Below, piece by piece: positions 55,501 through 64,000 of a stretch of 64,000 bases of DNA. The stretch's first letter is position 1, and every line of letters starts with the position of its first letter. A program made the position numbers and the translations under genes. Location of the stretch: the NCBI GenBank assembly GCA_030248215.1, contig JASANG010001853.1, positions 96,307-160,306 on the forward strand, written 5' to 3'. The notes beneath the pieces are model-generated. The model was not told the DNA's origin. It saw nothing but the letters and a program-made list of their open reading frames with translations, and ran no database searches. The DNA is from Enoplolaimus lenunculus. Its lineage: Eukaryota; Nematoda; Enoplea; Enoplida; Thoracostomopsidae.

Positions 55501-58500
55501 CATGGAAACGGTTGTCAGCCAAAGCGCAGGATTGAGCTCTACTTCGGATGGCGGAATCAAAATGGAATGGTGACCGGAATAAACGCTTAAACCGAAATAG
55601 AAACCTAATAAGTTACAGAAGAAAATAATCACAACTCTCAAACTTACGCAAAAAATGAAAAATGTAAGGAAAAACTAATCTAAAATATATTAAACTTAAC
55701 TGCACAAAGCAAGAAAATCAGGCACTGTAACATGTTATAAACTCTGCTATGTCTGAGTAATCCAATTAAGACCCACATGGCATGGCATTATGTCAGTCAA
55801 ATCAAATATAATTCCAACTACCCGAGAAGCTCACCTAGACAGGCACCACAAGGCGAATCCAAGTCCGCAGTAAGGATCCAAACACAGACAAACATGTCGC
55901 GATGGATAGAGTTCACCGGCCAGTTTCAGGCTTTTGCATAGCGTTGAGCATCCAGCAAATGTCATCTGTGAGTGAGTGAATAACATATTGTAACATTATT
56001 TTTACTCAACAATGAATAAAAAAATCTACTGAAAGTGCGCCAGATCAAAGTAATGAAGTTATAGACAACTCGGCCATGAGGGCCTAGACCACAGGTTTTC
56101 CTGCAAGTTAACATAGCTCCAACCTACGAAAAGCAAGTTTTGAAAATTGGGCAGAGACCATCCAACAAAACCAACGATAGTCTTTATTAATTTGAATACT
56201 TAACTTTGATTTGTAAAACTTGAACATACAAACAGACTTTATTACAAAATTATTAACAATGAAAGAGAAAAGCTCGCATGTAATCAAACTGAAACTGTTG
56301 CAGTACACGCCAACATAAGGATAACCGAGACAAAAAGATATGACCTTAATTTAAAAGTTATTCACAAATTGAATTAAACACTGCTGAGAACGATTTTAAA
56401 TGATAACAACCAGCTGGCTTACTTTAATCCCTGCAAGCATGCCAGTTGTCGACACTGAAAAGTCCAAGTAAGCCAAGTCATCAGGTTCCGGTCTGTGCCA
56501 TGTGGTCAACTTTTTCCTTGGCGTATCATCGGTGTCGAGAATGTTAGGCCACGCTTTCACATCGACTCGGCTGCTTGCTTCCTGAAATAAATCGCATCGT
56601 ACACTCTGAACAGAAGCAGAGCAACATTATACAGGCAGCTGTTGACATAAATCTAATTTCACCAAAGTCAAAGTTGACTGCACACTCACCGGTGTCCTGG
56701 TACAAGATACCGTTAAACAATGCGTTACAACATTGTATTCCATATAAACGCATAGTTTTAGCGAATCCAGTGCCTTTAATTTTAGAACACGGCCATTCTG
56801 ATTATTTTTAAAAGTTAACGATCATTTTCATTGATCATGCTGAGCGAAAACGGGCACGTTTTTAAAAAAATGATTACACATATTTATGCCACAAAATCTT
56901 TATAGGCACGAAACAAATTTAATTAGGCCGTTCAATGTCACGGCAGACTATTTTCTACCCTAATCACTTACCTTATCAACGCTAATCATTTACCTTAGAC
57001 TTTAACAGCTTGATAATTGGCGCACACGACAGAATTGCGACACATTTGCTCACATCGACAATCATACGAACTGTCGGGAGCGTTGTTGGCAAATTTTGAG
57101 GATGTGGCGGGCGGACGCAAACTGGGACCATGCCTAAAACAAGCCCTTGCATAATTTATCAAACCAGTCAGGTTTTCAAACTCATTTTGTGAACAAACTT
57201 AAATCTAACCCAAAACAAAACGGCAAATTTTTATTTTTAGCTATTCTAACCATGCTCGTACATTAGCAAAATTAAAAACAGTAAAATGACCACCTTTGGA
57301 TGCAATTCAACAGGCGCCAGAATTCAGCAACTATCTTACTTCCCAACTACTGCTTCAAACGTACCGACATACAAACATCCGTAAAATGCCGCAATCAAAT
57401 CGACACCAGGCGGATAAATTAACGCAACATGATCGCCAGTATTCAAATGTCCCTTTTCAATCAGTATACAACCAATTTTCTCAGCTTTTTTGTGCAACTG
57501 CGAGCAGGTTAGATTGACCGTTTCCGTACCCTAAATCATGCAAAAACCATTCAACTTTAGTAATACGTGGAATTGAGTTTAATCTATTGCATAATGCCTT
57601 GCAAACATTCGTTTGAAAATGAATACAAAGATCATACAGCATTAAATCAAAGAAACTTGATGTATCATTGGTACTAATGCTTTGAGATTTTGGTGTTGCA
57701 AAACCCTGCAACCAGTTTGACTAACCTTTCTTAAAATTCCCAAGATCATGGTTCAACCAGAATTACAATTTATCGAAACCAGAACCGGAATACAAATTAC
57801 CGAAAATGGATCCAGAAAGTGAAAAATACATACCACTGAAAAATACACTTAAATTTTCTTTTTGCAATATCATTAGAGAAATAACCCTAGTTGGAGATAG
57901 GTATTCACTTTTTTCGGAGTTCATGTTATGTTATAACCGAAACAACTTCGGACATGTTTTGTCCCTAATAGACTATTTGGGAACATTTTGTCTGCTATTA
58001 CACCTCATATCATATAGAAAAATTCCTATTTGTCTGCTATTATCATGTGTAGGTCACTTGTTCTTCAATATCATACGTATGATACTCGAAGTTTTGTTTG
58101 CGACAATCATATGATCTGTTTTCAAATGTCTGCATACTCGAGGTAATGTACCCAAATAATTGTCCTGTTGAATATCATATTATGATACTAGAAATTGAAA
58201 TTTGAATTTTTGAATTATGAAGCTGTGGGTCCAAGATATTTTGTGTCGGAAACGAATTTGCAGGTATGTATTCGGTATTTTAACGCACATCTGTGGCGCT
58301 ACCGGTCGACTTTCCATTAATTTATAATATAATATTATGATATTCGCATGAATGGCCCACAGTGTCATGTGACATACCGACTCTTATAAGGTTTATATAC
58401 AATACTAATGAAATCTAATTTTTACAGTCATTTTTTAGTAAAATATCTCAAGTACCAGCGATTAAAATTTAATACTGGAATTTTTAATTCCGATAAAAAA

Positions 58501-61500
58501 TTACCGGAACCGAAGCGTAAGCTAAAAATTGTCGGAACCAGAATTCCGGTTGTACCCTACCCATGATTCGCAATTCGGGTGTTATTTCAGCATATAATTT
58601 GTGCTTTCTGTATACTATAATTACAAGTAAATAGAAAAAATAGCAGGAAGTAACCAGATATGCAAAAAATACCATTTATCACTGGTTTTATAATTCCATC
58701 AAGCCATGTACCTTTGAATTAACAAGCGTGAACAATGTATGATCGGGTGTTTGCGACGCGCGCCATTTTAACACTTCAGCCACAAACACAAACTAAAATA
58801 GTAAAGTTGCATCAAAATACCATGCTACGACGAAAGAATCACCACACGACACAGCTACGAAATTCCGACTGGTCTACTATCATCTGCATTCTCCAACGAT
58901 GCAAACTTTTTATTATTTGTCCACTGGTTAAAGTTATTGAAGAAACCACTTTCTGGAAGCAATTATTAACTAAAATACCGTTATATATTCCAAAAAGTGA
59001 ATATACATTGTAACAGTTTAACACAGGTGTTACCACCATAATAGAAAAATGCCTCAGACTAAACCTAGGAGAATCGTCTACCCTCACGCTTCAGTTGTAC
59101 CTATATTTCCCACCAAGTGTCAGCTTGACGAAAAGCCTCCACACGAAAAGCGGAAGAGGAAGAACCAGCTCATGATACAAATCAATTATTTACTAACAGC
59201 TTGAGGCACAAACGTGTTTGCACTACGCTGTCCCTCGCAGTCAATCATTTACCCTTTCATCATCGGGAGGTCCCAGGTCACGACCAGATGCTCCGGCGAT
59301 ACGACAACCCTGCACTATGTTACCCACAAACATTGCAGCTGGGCCAACATCTAAAACGCGAAGCAATATCCCGAACGTTGGTACTTGTACACCAAAAATA
59401 TATACCAATGTGCTGGTACCAATATTCGGATACCGAAACTAGTACGATATTAACAAGTAATACACCATAACAGTCCATGGAAAACAATTACATAGTTTTA
59501 CAAGGTCCAATCTGAAACAGTGCATCAAGGAAACATTAAGTTGTTTGACTAATTTTGGACATTAAAGTTTTCACAAAATATAAACAGTTTAAACACTAAA
59601 ATGCTCTCCTTACTTGATTGAGGTTCGCGAGGTTTAGGCAAATTTGTTACACATGTGTGTGGGCACATTAGCAAATTTGTCGGATGAAGGGTTCCTTCTA
59701 GAAACCTCTGCCGTGTTTCTGATATGTGGATACCACCAAGCGGAGTCTGAAAGTTATAAAGAAATGTCTTGTGAGACAGTATAACAATGCACCGAAAATA
59801 AATAATGTAGCCAAATTTCCAAGGCGTGCTCAGACAAATTATGCACGCGTTTCAAACCTTACGCATGAAAAATGAAACAGAGGCCCGAAGTTCAAATTGT
59901 ACTGTATAAGTGTTCGTATTTCAACTGGTGGCAATGGTGCTGCAAAGAACCTAAAAGAAACCATACCTCTTTCAGTGTCCATGACACTACCCCCTCAAAA
60001 GTCACCTGGTGTACGCATGTTATTGTGCAAGTTATATAATCGATATTTCTAGTGAACCAACAGTGCACTAGGATCAGGGAGCGACCGGATATCCGAATCC
60101 TGTTTACAAAACTGATATTCATATCCGGTATCTGCTATAAACCTACCAGCTACCGTTGCGGTGGTGGTTCTACAATTCAGAAATTTCGTTTTAAAATTTC
60201 TAGGCAACTAAAGAAAAACAAGTTTTGATAATACTACATTAAAAATAAAAAACTCAAGATAACCCGTAATTCTAATACAATTAAATGGTATATCCGGTTG
60301 ATATCAGGTAAATTAATATCCGCGACGCACTCTGAGTATGCTATACTCTTTTTACTTGATATCGATAACGCTTATGTAATAAAGAAATATAACCAAGCGG
60401 GAAAAAGAAAATATAGATCAAAAATACCCCATAACTTCTGTGTATGGCGATGCTTCGAAATTCACTCTTGATTAGCTTTACTTTTCTGTGTGCAAGTTTT
60501 GAAATTTGCAAGTGTAGGAGTTCGTGGCTTTGAAAACCTATCATTTGAGAATCAAAATGCGAACACATACCTTTGGCAAGTGATTTGGCGGTACTAGTGC
60601 AAGACAATAAATGCCAAGTTGATGAATGCTATCGATTGCTTGTAATACACGACTCATCCATTGAAAGCTCTAAAACGATTCATGAAACATTTCAATCTAT
60701 GAAGATGGACAACAACAATACACTGTAATGTGCAACATGCAACCGAATATTTAACTCTGGTCATACAAAAATCGACAGCCAGTTGCGGTATTCATTGCTC
60801 GAACGTATAACATACAACATTAAACACAGTAACTTTTATGAGGCTACCGCACTAGTAAACCTGTAAGCAATGTTATATTAGTGAACAACGTAAACAGCTG
60901 ACAGCAATATTTTCTGTTAGCTACGAAATTGAAGTTTCCGTGGTGGCGGAAGGGTAAGGAACCCTTCGCATCCGACTTTTCCCAAGACGATGCGTAACGC
61001 ATTTTCCCAAGTCGATGTGTAACGCCGGTTAACCTTAAAAATTCAACCTGTATCTCATATCTCATGTTCACAAAAGCTTTTGTTTTACCTTCAAAAAATG
61101 ACCTATCTCTCACTTTTAACCTCCTCAAGTTATTACTCTTGGGGGTTGTGTCCCGTAAAAAGACACTAAATCACATTTCAAAAACACCGACAGTCACTAC
61201 AGCATGAAAAATCTGTCCTGTAAAGAAATATTTGAACATTAATAGAGTTCATTCTCCTCCGCTTATTTTCCAACGGTTGAATATTTTTTAAGTTATACAA
61301 ACCAAACCCAAGAATTTTACCTCTTCTTCAGAGACGTCTGGTTTTTGTTCGGCGACAACACAAACGCGATCGTCGCGTAAGACATTGACACTGAAGACCG
61401 CAATTCTGCCTCGGTAAACAAATTTCATTGGTTCAACAGCAAGTACTGTAGCGATGACATCATCGGCTGAATGTTGCCTGCCCGATACAAGCATTAGTCC

Positions 61501-61614
61501 AGGTCGAGCTCCGCATACAAACACAAGTCCTCCTGGTCCAAGGAACCCCAAAAGACCGCTACGGACGTAGGCTAGAACACCGAGTGGTCGCCCATCAGCT
61601 GCGACTGGATCAAC
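52315..61614 (-). CDS. DIP2: Disco-interacting protein 2 (DIP2), C-terminal half of the gene
   Basis: Sixteen minus-strand exons join in consistent phase to 796 residues plus stop, about half of a roughly 1550-1600-residue DIP2. The first exon here starts in phase 0 and 5' exons must lie beyond 64000. The segment holds the end of the first adenylation (FAAL-like) domain, a linker, and the whole second domain from FVFVAEVLKWRA (residue 208 of this part), through YLDFSVSTTGMLAGIK, STSFGCRVN and ARTGYLGF, to the invariant tail RGEKQRMHLRDAFLHDQLDP. Match to animal DIP2 is very high. DIP2 proteins act in diacylglycerol homeostasis and neuronal morphology; this is family knowledge. Confidence 0.96.
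52885..53008 (-). CDS. DIP2: DIP2 exon o
   Basis: LHDALFIIGSLDETLMLRGM and RYHPVDIEATVLRAHKRIVE; acceptor TTGCTTCAG, donor TG|GTAATG. Confidence 0.94.
53404..53656 (-). CDS. DIP2: DIP2 exon n
   Basis: LLPGVSVVIANPDTRGQCAD, SHLGEVWVRAPTNAAGYFTV and TYARTGYLGFIRQTQ. RTGYLGF matches the RTGDLGF adenylation-hinge motif. Acceptor TTGTTTTAG, donor G|GTAAGC. Confidence 0.94.
54260..54379 (-). CDS. DIP2: DIP2 exon m
   Basis: 40 codons: GASSPEPSIVYADLRALRND and VEKGAPHSVALTESGK. Acceptor AACTTCAG, donor AAG|GTATGT. Confidence 0.94.
54594..54702 (-). CDS. DIP2: DIP2 exon l
   Basis: AFSKLFSPFGLSARAVSTSF and GCRVNVAICMQ; acceptor ATTTTGCAG, donor CAG|GTAACG. Confidence 0.94.
55084..55222 (-). CDS. DIP2: DIP2 exon k
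   Basis: VRDTFCSYGIIELCVRELAS and VRTCVVVAEERPR; acceptor TATTTTAG, donor AAG|GTATTT. Plus-strand open frames here are shadows. Confidence 0.94.
55494..55585 (-). CDS. DIP2: DIP2 exon j
   Basis: SVYSGHHSILIPPSEVELNP then ALWLTTVSMYK. The acceptor TTTAAG is weak-looking; an upstream TTATTAG is possible but would add residues absent from other DIP2 proteins. Confidence 0.88.
55835..55965 (-). CDS. DIP2: DIP2 exon i
   Basis: MTFAGCSTLCKSLKLAGELY and CLDPYCGLGFALWCL; ends phase 2 at AG|GTGAGC. Confidence 0.93.
56423..56581 (-). CDS. DIP2: DIP2 exon h
   Basis: 53 codons: WPNILDTDDTPRKK, then LAYLDFSVSTTGMLAGIK, the conserved adenylation-domain core motif. Acceptor TTATTTCAG, donor AAA|GTAAGC. 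Confidence 0.94.
56994..57133 (-). CDS. DIP2: DIP2 exon g
   Basis: VPVCVRPPHPQNLPTTLPTV and RMIVDVSKCVAIL; acceptor GTTTTAG, donor AAG|GTAAAT. Confidence 0.93.
57365..57530 (-). CDS. DIP2: DIP2 exon f
   Basis: TCSQLHKKAEKIGCILIEKG and DHVALIYPPGVDLIAAFYGC; ends phase 1 at G|GTACGT. The preceding intron holds the old MITE at 57749. Confidence 0.94.
57749..58558. mobile_element. Old hAT-like family A MITE with an insertion, in a DIP2 intron
   Basis: Left part GGTTCAACCAGAATTACAAT and right part CAGAATTCCGGTTGTACCCT are decayed family-A termini with CCGGAA repeats. About 500 bp in the middle (from about 57918) resembles family E (GTTCATGTTATGTTATAACC; TATCATATTATGATA dyads), so it looks like a nested insertion. 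Confidence 0.55.
58712..58792 (-). CDS. DIP2: DIP2 exon e
   Basis: 27 codons: FVFVAEVLKWRASQTPDHTL then FTLVNSK; opens the second adenylation domain. Acceptor CTATTTTAG, donor AAG|GTACAT. Confidence 0.93.
59253..59350 (-). CDS. DIP2: DIP2 exon d
   Basis: VGPAAMFVGNIVQGCRIAGA and SGRDLGPPDDER. Acceptor GCGTTTTAG, donor AGG|GTAAAT. A decayed inverted copy lies at about 63766-63857. Confidence 0.94.
59614..59746 (-). CDS. DIP2: DIP2 exon c
   Basis: TPLGGIHISETRQRFLEGTL and NLLMCPHTCVTNLPKPRE; ends phase 1 at A|GTAAGG. A decayed inverted copy lies at about 63373-63507. Confidence 0.94.
60075..60334. mobile_element. Family D-like MITE remnant in a DIP2 intron
   Basis: CAGGGAGCGACCGGATATCC at the left; ATATCCGCGACGCACTCTG at the right; ATATCCGGTT motifs near both ends. 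It is also present in the inverted copy near 63000-63090, so it predates the duplication. Confidence 0.5.
60571..60669 (-). CDS. DIP2: DIP2 exon b
   Basis: 33 codons: SFQWMSRVLQAIDSIHQLGI then YCLALVPPNHLPK. Acceptor CGTTTTAG, donor AAG|GTATGT. A decayed inverted copy lies at about 62545-62627. Confidence 0.94.
61321..61614 (-). CDS. DIP2: DIP2 exon a (first in window)
   Basis: 98 codons, phase 0 to 0. GFLGPGGLVFVCGARPGLML and DDVIATVLAVEPMKFVYRGR are near-identical to vertebrate DIP2. Acceptor ATATTTTAG, donor GAG|GTAAAA. Confidence 0.94.
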
Positions 61615-61670
61615 CTAAAATATTAAAAATATTAACGTTAAAATTAAAAACGTGCGATACGACAAAACAA

Positions 61671-61821
61671 TTTAATTTTGTTTCAAAGCTAAACAAATCA
61701 GTGCTTAACAGACATTACCCTCGGCATATTCAGTTTTCGATTAAATTAAATTGTATCGAAAACTAATATCCCGAGGTAAATATATTAACACTGATTTGTT
61801 TAGCTTTGAAACAAAATTAAA
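61671..61821. repeat. Long hairpin in DIP2 intron
   Basis: Arms 61671-61743 and 61753-61821 fold with a loop of about 10 bp. The outer 32 bp pair perfectly (beginning TTAATTTTGTTTCAAAGCTA); the inner part is imperfect (CCCTCGG / CCCGAGG, AGTTTTCGAT / ATCGAAAACT). Confidence 0.85.
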
Positions 61822-61869
61822 TTTTTTTTATCCATTTTAATTTTAAAATTTTTAATTTTAATCCACGCA

Positions 61870-62068
61870 GGAGACGCACCACCGTCACCTAGACCCACCA
61901 ACCAACCAAAAACACTCGCAGCAACAAGCAACACACGCCACGCAACAAAAATACCAAAAAAAGGGAACCAGAAAAACCCGCACAACTCTCACAAACAAAA
62001 AACCAGACCCAAAAGAGAAACTCACAAAAATCAACCAAAAAGCGAAAGAAAAAACCACACACACCCCT
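61870..62068. repeat. Strand-asymmetric A/C-rich tract
   Basis: About 200 bp almost devoid of T on the + strand and poor in G, built from CAACCAAC, ACAAAAA and CACACACC-like runs. No simple period. It lies at the core of the inverted DIP2 duplication, where the copy of exon a would be expected. Confidence 0.7.
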
Positions 62069-64000
62069 TTTTACGGGACACAACCCCGTAATAGTACAAG
62101 GAAAAGTGAGAGATAGGTCATTTTTTGAAGGTAAAAGCGAAAGCTTTTGTGGACATGAGATACCTGGGTCAGGTTGAATTTTTCAGGTTAAGACGTACAC
62201 GTCGACTTGGGAAAACTGCGTTACGCATCGTCTTGGGAAAAGTCGGATGCGAAGGGTTATTACCTTCGCCACCACCGGAAATTTCAAGGCTAACAGAAAA
62301 AAATATCAGTTTTTGCGTTGTTCACTAATATAACATTGCTTACAGGTTTTACCATGCGGTAGGCCTAATAAAAACTTTTTGCCTGTGTTAATGTTGTATA
62401 TTATATTAAGTTCGAGCAATGAATACCGCAACTGGTGTCGATTTTTGTGGGGTTACAGAGTTAAATATTCGGTTTGCATGTTGCACATTACATATGTATT
62501 TGTTCCTCTTCATAATTGAAATGTTTCATGAATCGTTTTTTTAGAGCTCAATGGAATGAGTCAAGAGCAATCGATAATTTCATCAACTTGGTAATTTGTC
62601 TTGCACAGTGCGCCAAAATTTGCCAAACATGTGTTCGCATTTTAATTCTCCAAATGATAATTTTCAAAGCCACCGACTACACTTCCGAATTTCAAAACAC
62701 GGTAAAAATCGAGATCGATTTACGAAGCATCGCCATACACAGAAGTTATAAGTTATTTTTAGATCTATTATTTTCTTTTTCCCGCTTTTGGGTTTATTTA
62801 TTTCTTTATTACATAAGCGTTATGGATATCCGAGTAAAAAATTGTGGCGTACTCAAATTGCGTCGCGGAATATTTTTAATTTACCTGATATAAACCGTTA
62901 ATTGTGTAAATTTATCAGGTTATCTTGAGTTTTTTATTTTTTAATTCGCTATGCAAAAGTATTTTTCTTTGCCATTGCTGGAAATTTCTGAGACCTCAAA
63001 CCACCACCGCAACCTAGGCTTTATAGCAAATACGAATATGAATATCAGTTTTGTAAACAGATTCTGTCCGGTCGCTCCCTAATCTCACTGTGTCGTTCAC
63101 TAGAAATATCGATTATATAACTTGCGCGATAACATGCGTACACCAGGTGACTTTTGAGGGGGTAAGTGGACACTTCAGGTTCTTTGCACACATTGCCAGT
63201 TGAAAATACGAACACTTATACAGTACAATTTGAACTCGGGCCTCTGTAGTCATTCATGCGTAAGGTTTGAAACGCGTGCATAATTTGTGAGCACGCCTTG
63301 GAGATTTGGCTACATTATTTATTTTCGGTGCATTGTTATACTGTCTCGCCGAGATCATCTTATAACTTTCAGACTCCGCTTGGTGGGGTTATTGCAGCAG
63401 TGTGGGGAACACGGCAGAGACTGAGAAGGAACCCTTCATCCGACAAATTTGCTAAGATGTGCCCACACACATGTGTAACAAATTTGCCTCAACCTCACAA
63501 ACCTCAAAAAATAACTAAAAACATTTTAGTGTTTAAAACTGTTTATTTTTTGTGAAAACTTTAATGCAAAATTAGTCAGACGGTTTTAATGTTTTGGTTG
63601 ATGCACTGTTTTTCAGTAGGAACCTGTAAAATTTATGTAATTGTTTCATGGATATATAGGTGTATTATTTGTTAATATGGTACTAGTTTCAGTATACGGA
63701 ATGTTGGAGGTATAATTATTTTGGTGTACAAGAGTCCAACATGGGGTACTGTACTCACGTTTTAAATGTGGCCCCACTGCAATGCTTGTGCGGTAATAAG
63801 TGCGGGTTAGTGGCCGGACATCTGGTCAGTAACCTAGGACCTCCCGATGATGAAAGGGTAAATGATTGACTGCGAGGGACAAGCATAGTGCGAACACGTT
63901 TGTGCCCTCCAAGTTGTTCATGAGATGGTGCAATTATCATGAGCTCGTTCTTCCTCTTCCGCTTTTTGCTTTTTGCGCTGACACTTGGTGAGATATAGGT
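62069..64000 (+). pseudogene. Inverted, decayed partial duplication of DIP2 exons b-d
   Basis: Plus-strand sequence is a diverged reverse copy of 59100-61163. The inner boundary is CTTTTTACGGGACACAACCC against its complement at 61141-61163. Exon-b copy at about 62545-62627 keeps the acceptor but has lost the donor GT. Exon-c copy at 63373-63507 keeps PTHTCVTNLP-like coding (MCPHTCVTNLPQPH) but is frame-shifted near its start. Exon-d copy at 63766-63857 lacks the AG acceptor and has internal deletions, while DPPDDER-side sequence and donor persist. By eye, identity is around 80-85 percent in exons. The copy continues past the window end. Confidence 0.85.

Noticed and set aside
59614-59746. Inverted DIP2 copy as a pure assembly artefact
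   Set aside because: The copies differ substantially in exons and introns and the right copy has decayed splice sites, unlike a duplicated haplotype; long reads would still be needed to settle it.
61800-62083. Trp/Phe/Val-rich minus-strand frames of about 60 residues resembling membrane segments
   Set aside because: They arise from the T-depleted A/C-rich tract; hydrophobicity is a by-product of G/T-rich codons on that strand.

Overview
This is an AT-rich, intron-rich, repeat-laden animal nuclear sequence. Three host genes can be recognised by protein motifs: a Cys-loop ligand-gated channel subunit (+, 957-5814), the Mediator kinase-module subunit MED13 (+, 23431-38995) and the 3' half of DIP2 (-, 52315-61614). 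The channel has the TM2-TM3 signature of the nematode/ecdysozoan LGC chloride-channel group, and most splice acceptors read TTTTAG or TTTCAG. A nematode with a large repeat-filled genome is my best guess; the species is not determinable from sequence alone.

Layout. 1-956 is unannotated upstream DNA. 957-5814 is the channel gene (five exons, one of them tentative), with MITEs in its introns. 5815-23430 is a gene-poor interval with MITE debris, a BEL/Pao LTR retrotransposon at 8733-16113 (target duplication TCATC), inverted-repeat elements and a tRNA-like relic. 23431-38995 is MED13: four small exons followed by one 8.76-kb exon, predicting about 3615 residues; its first intron is largely built from hAT-type MITEs. 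38996-52314 is intergenic repeat territory: Helentron/HINE-like elements with internal tandem units, nested hAT MITEs, two minisatellites and fold-back elements. 52315-61614 holds sixteen DIP2 exons on the minus strand, phase-consistent throughout (796 residues plus stop). 62069-64000 is a diverged, inverted copy of the DIP2 exon region, lying between these exons and the missing 5' half of the gene.

The three genes have no obvious shared pathway: a membrane receptor channel, a nuclear transcription co-regulator and a cytoplasmic adenylate-forming-domain protein of lipid and neuronal biology. The more unusual material is in the repeats. At least four hAT MITE families share one architecture (short TIR followed by iterated hexamers, 8-bp target duplications). 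There is a composite MITE moved as one unit, a HINE palindrome, a BEL/Pao element with a predicted SGNH-hydrolase frame beyond integrase, and the inverted partial duplication of DIP2.
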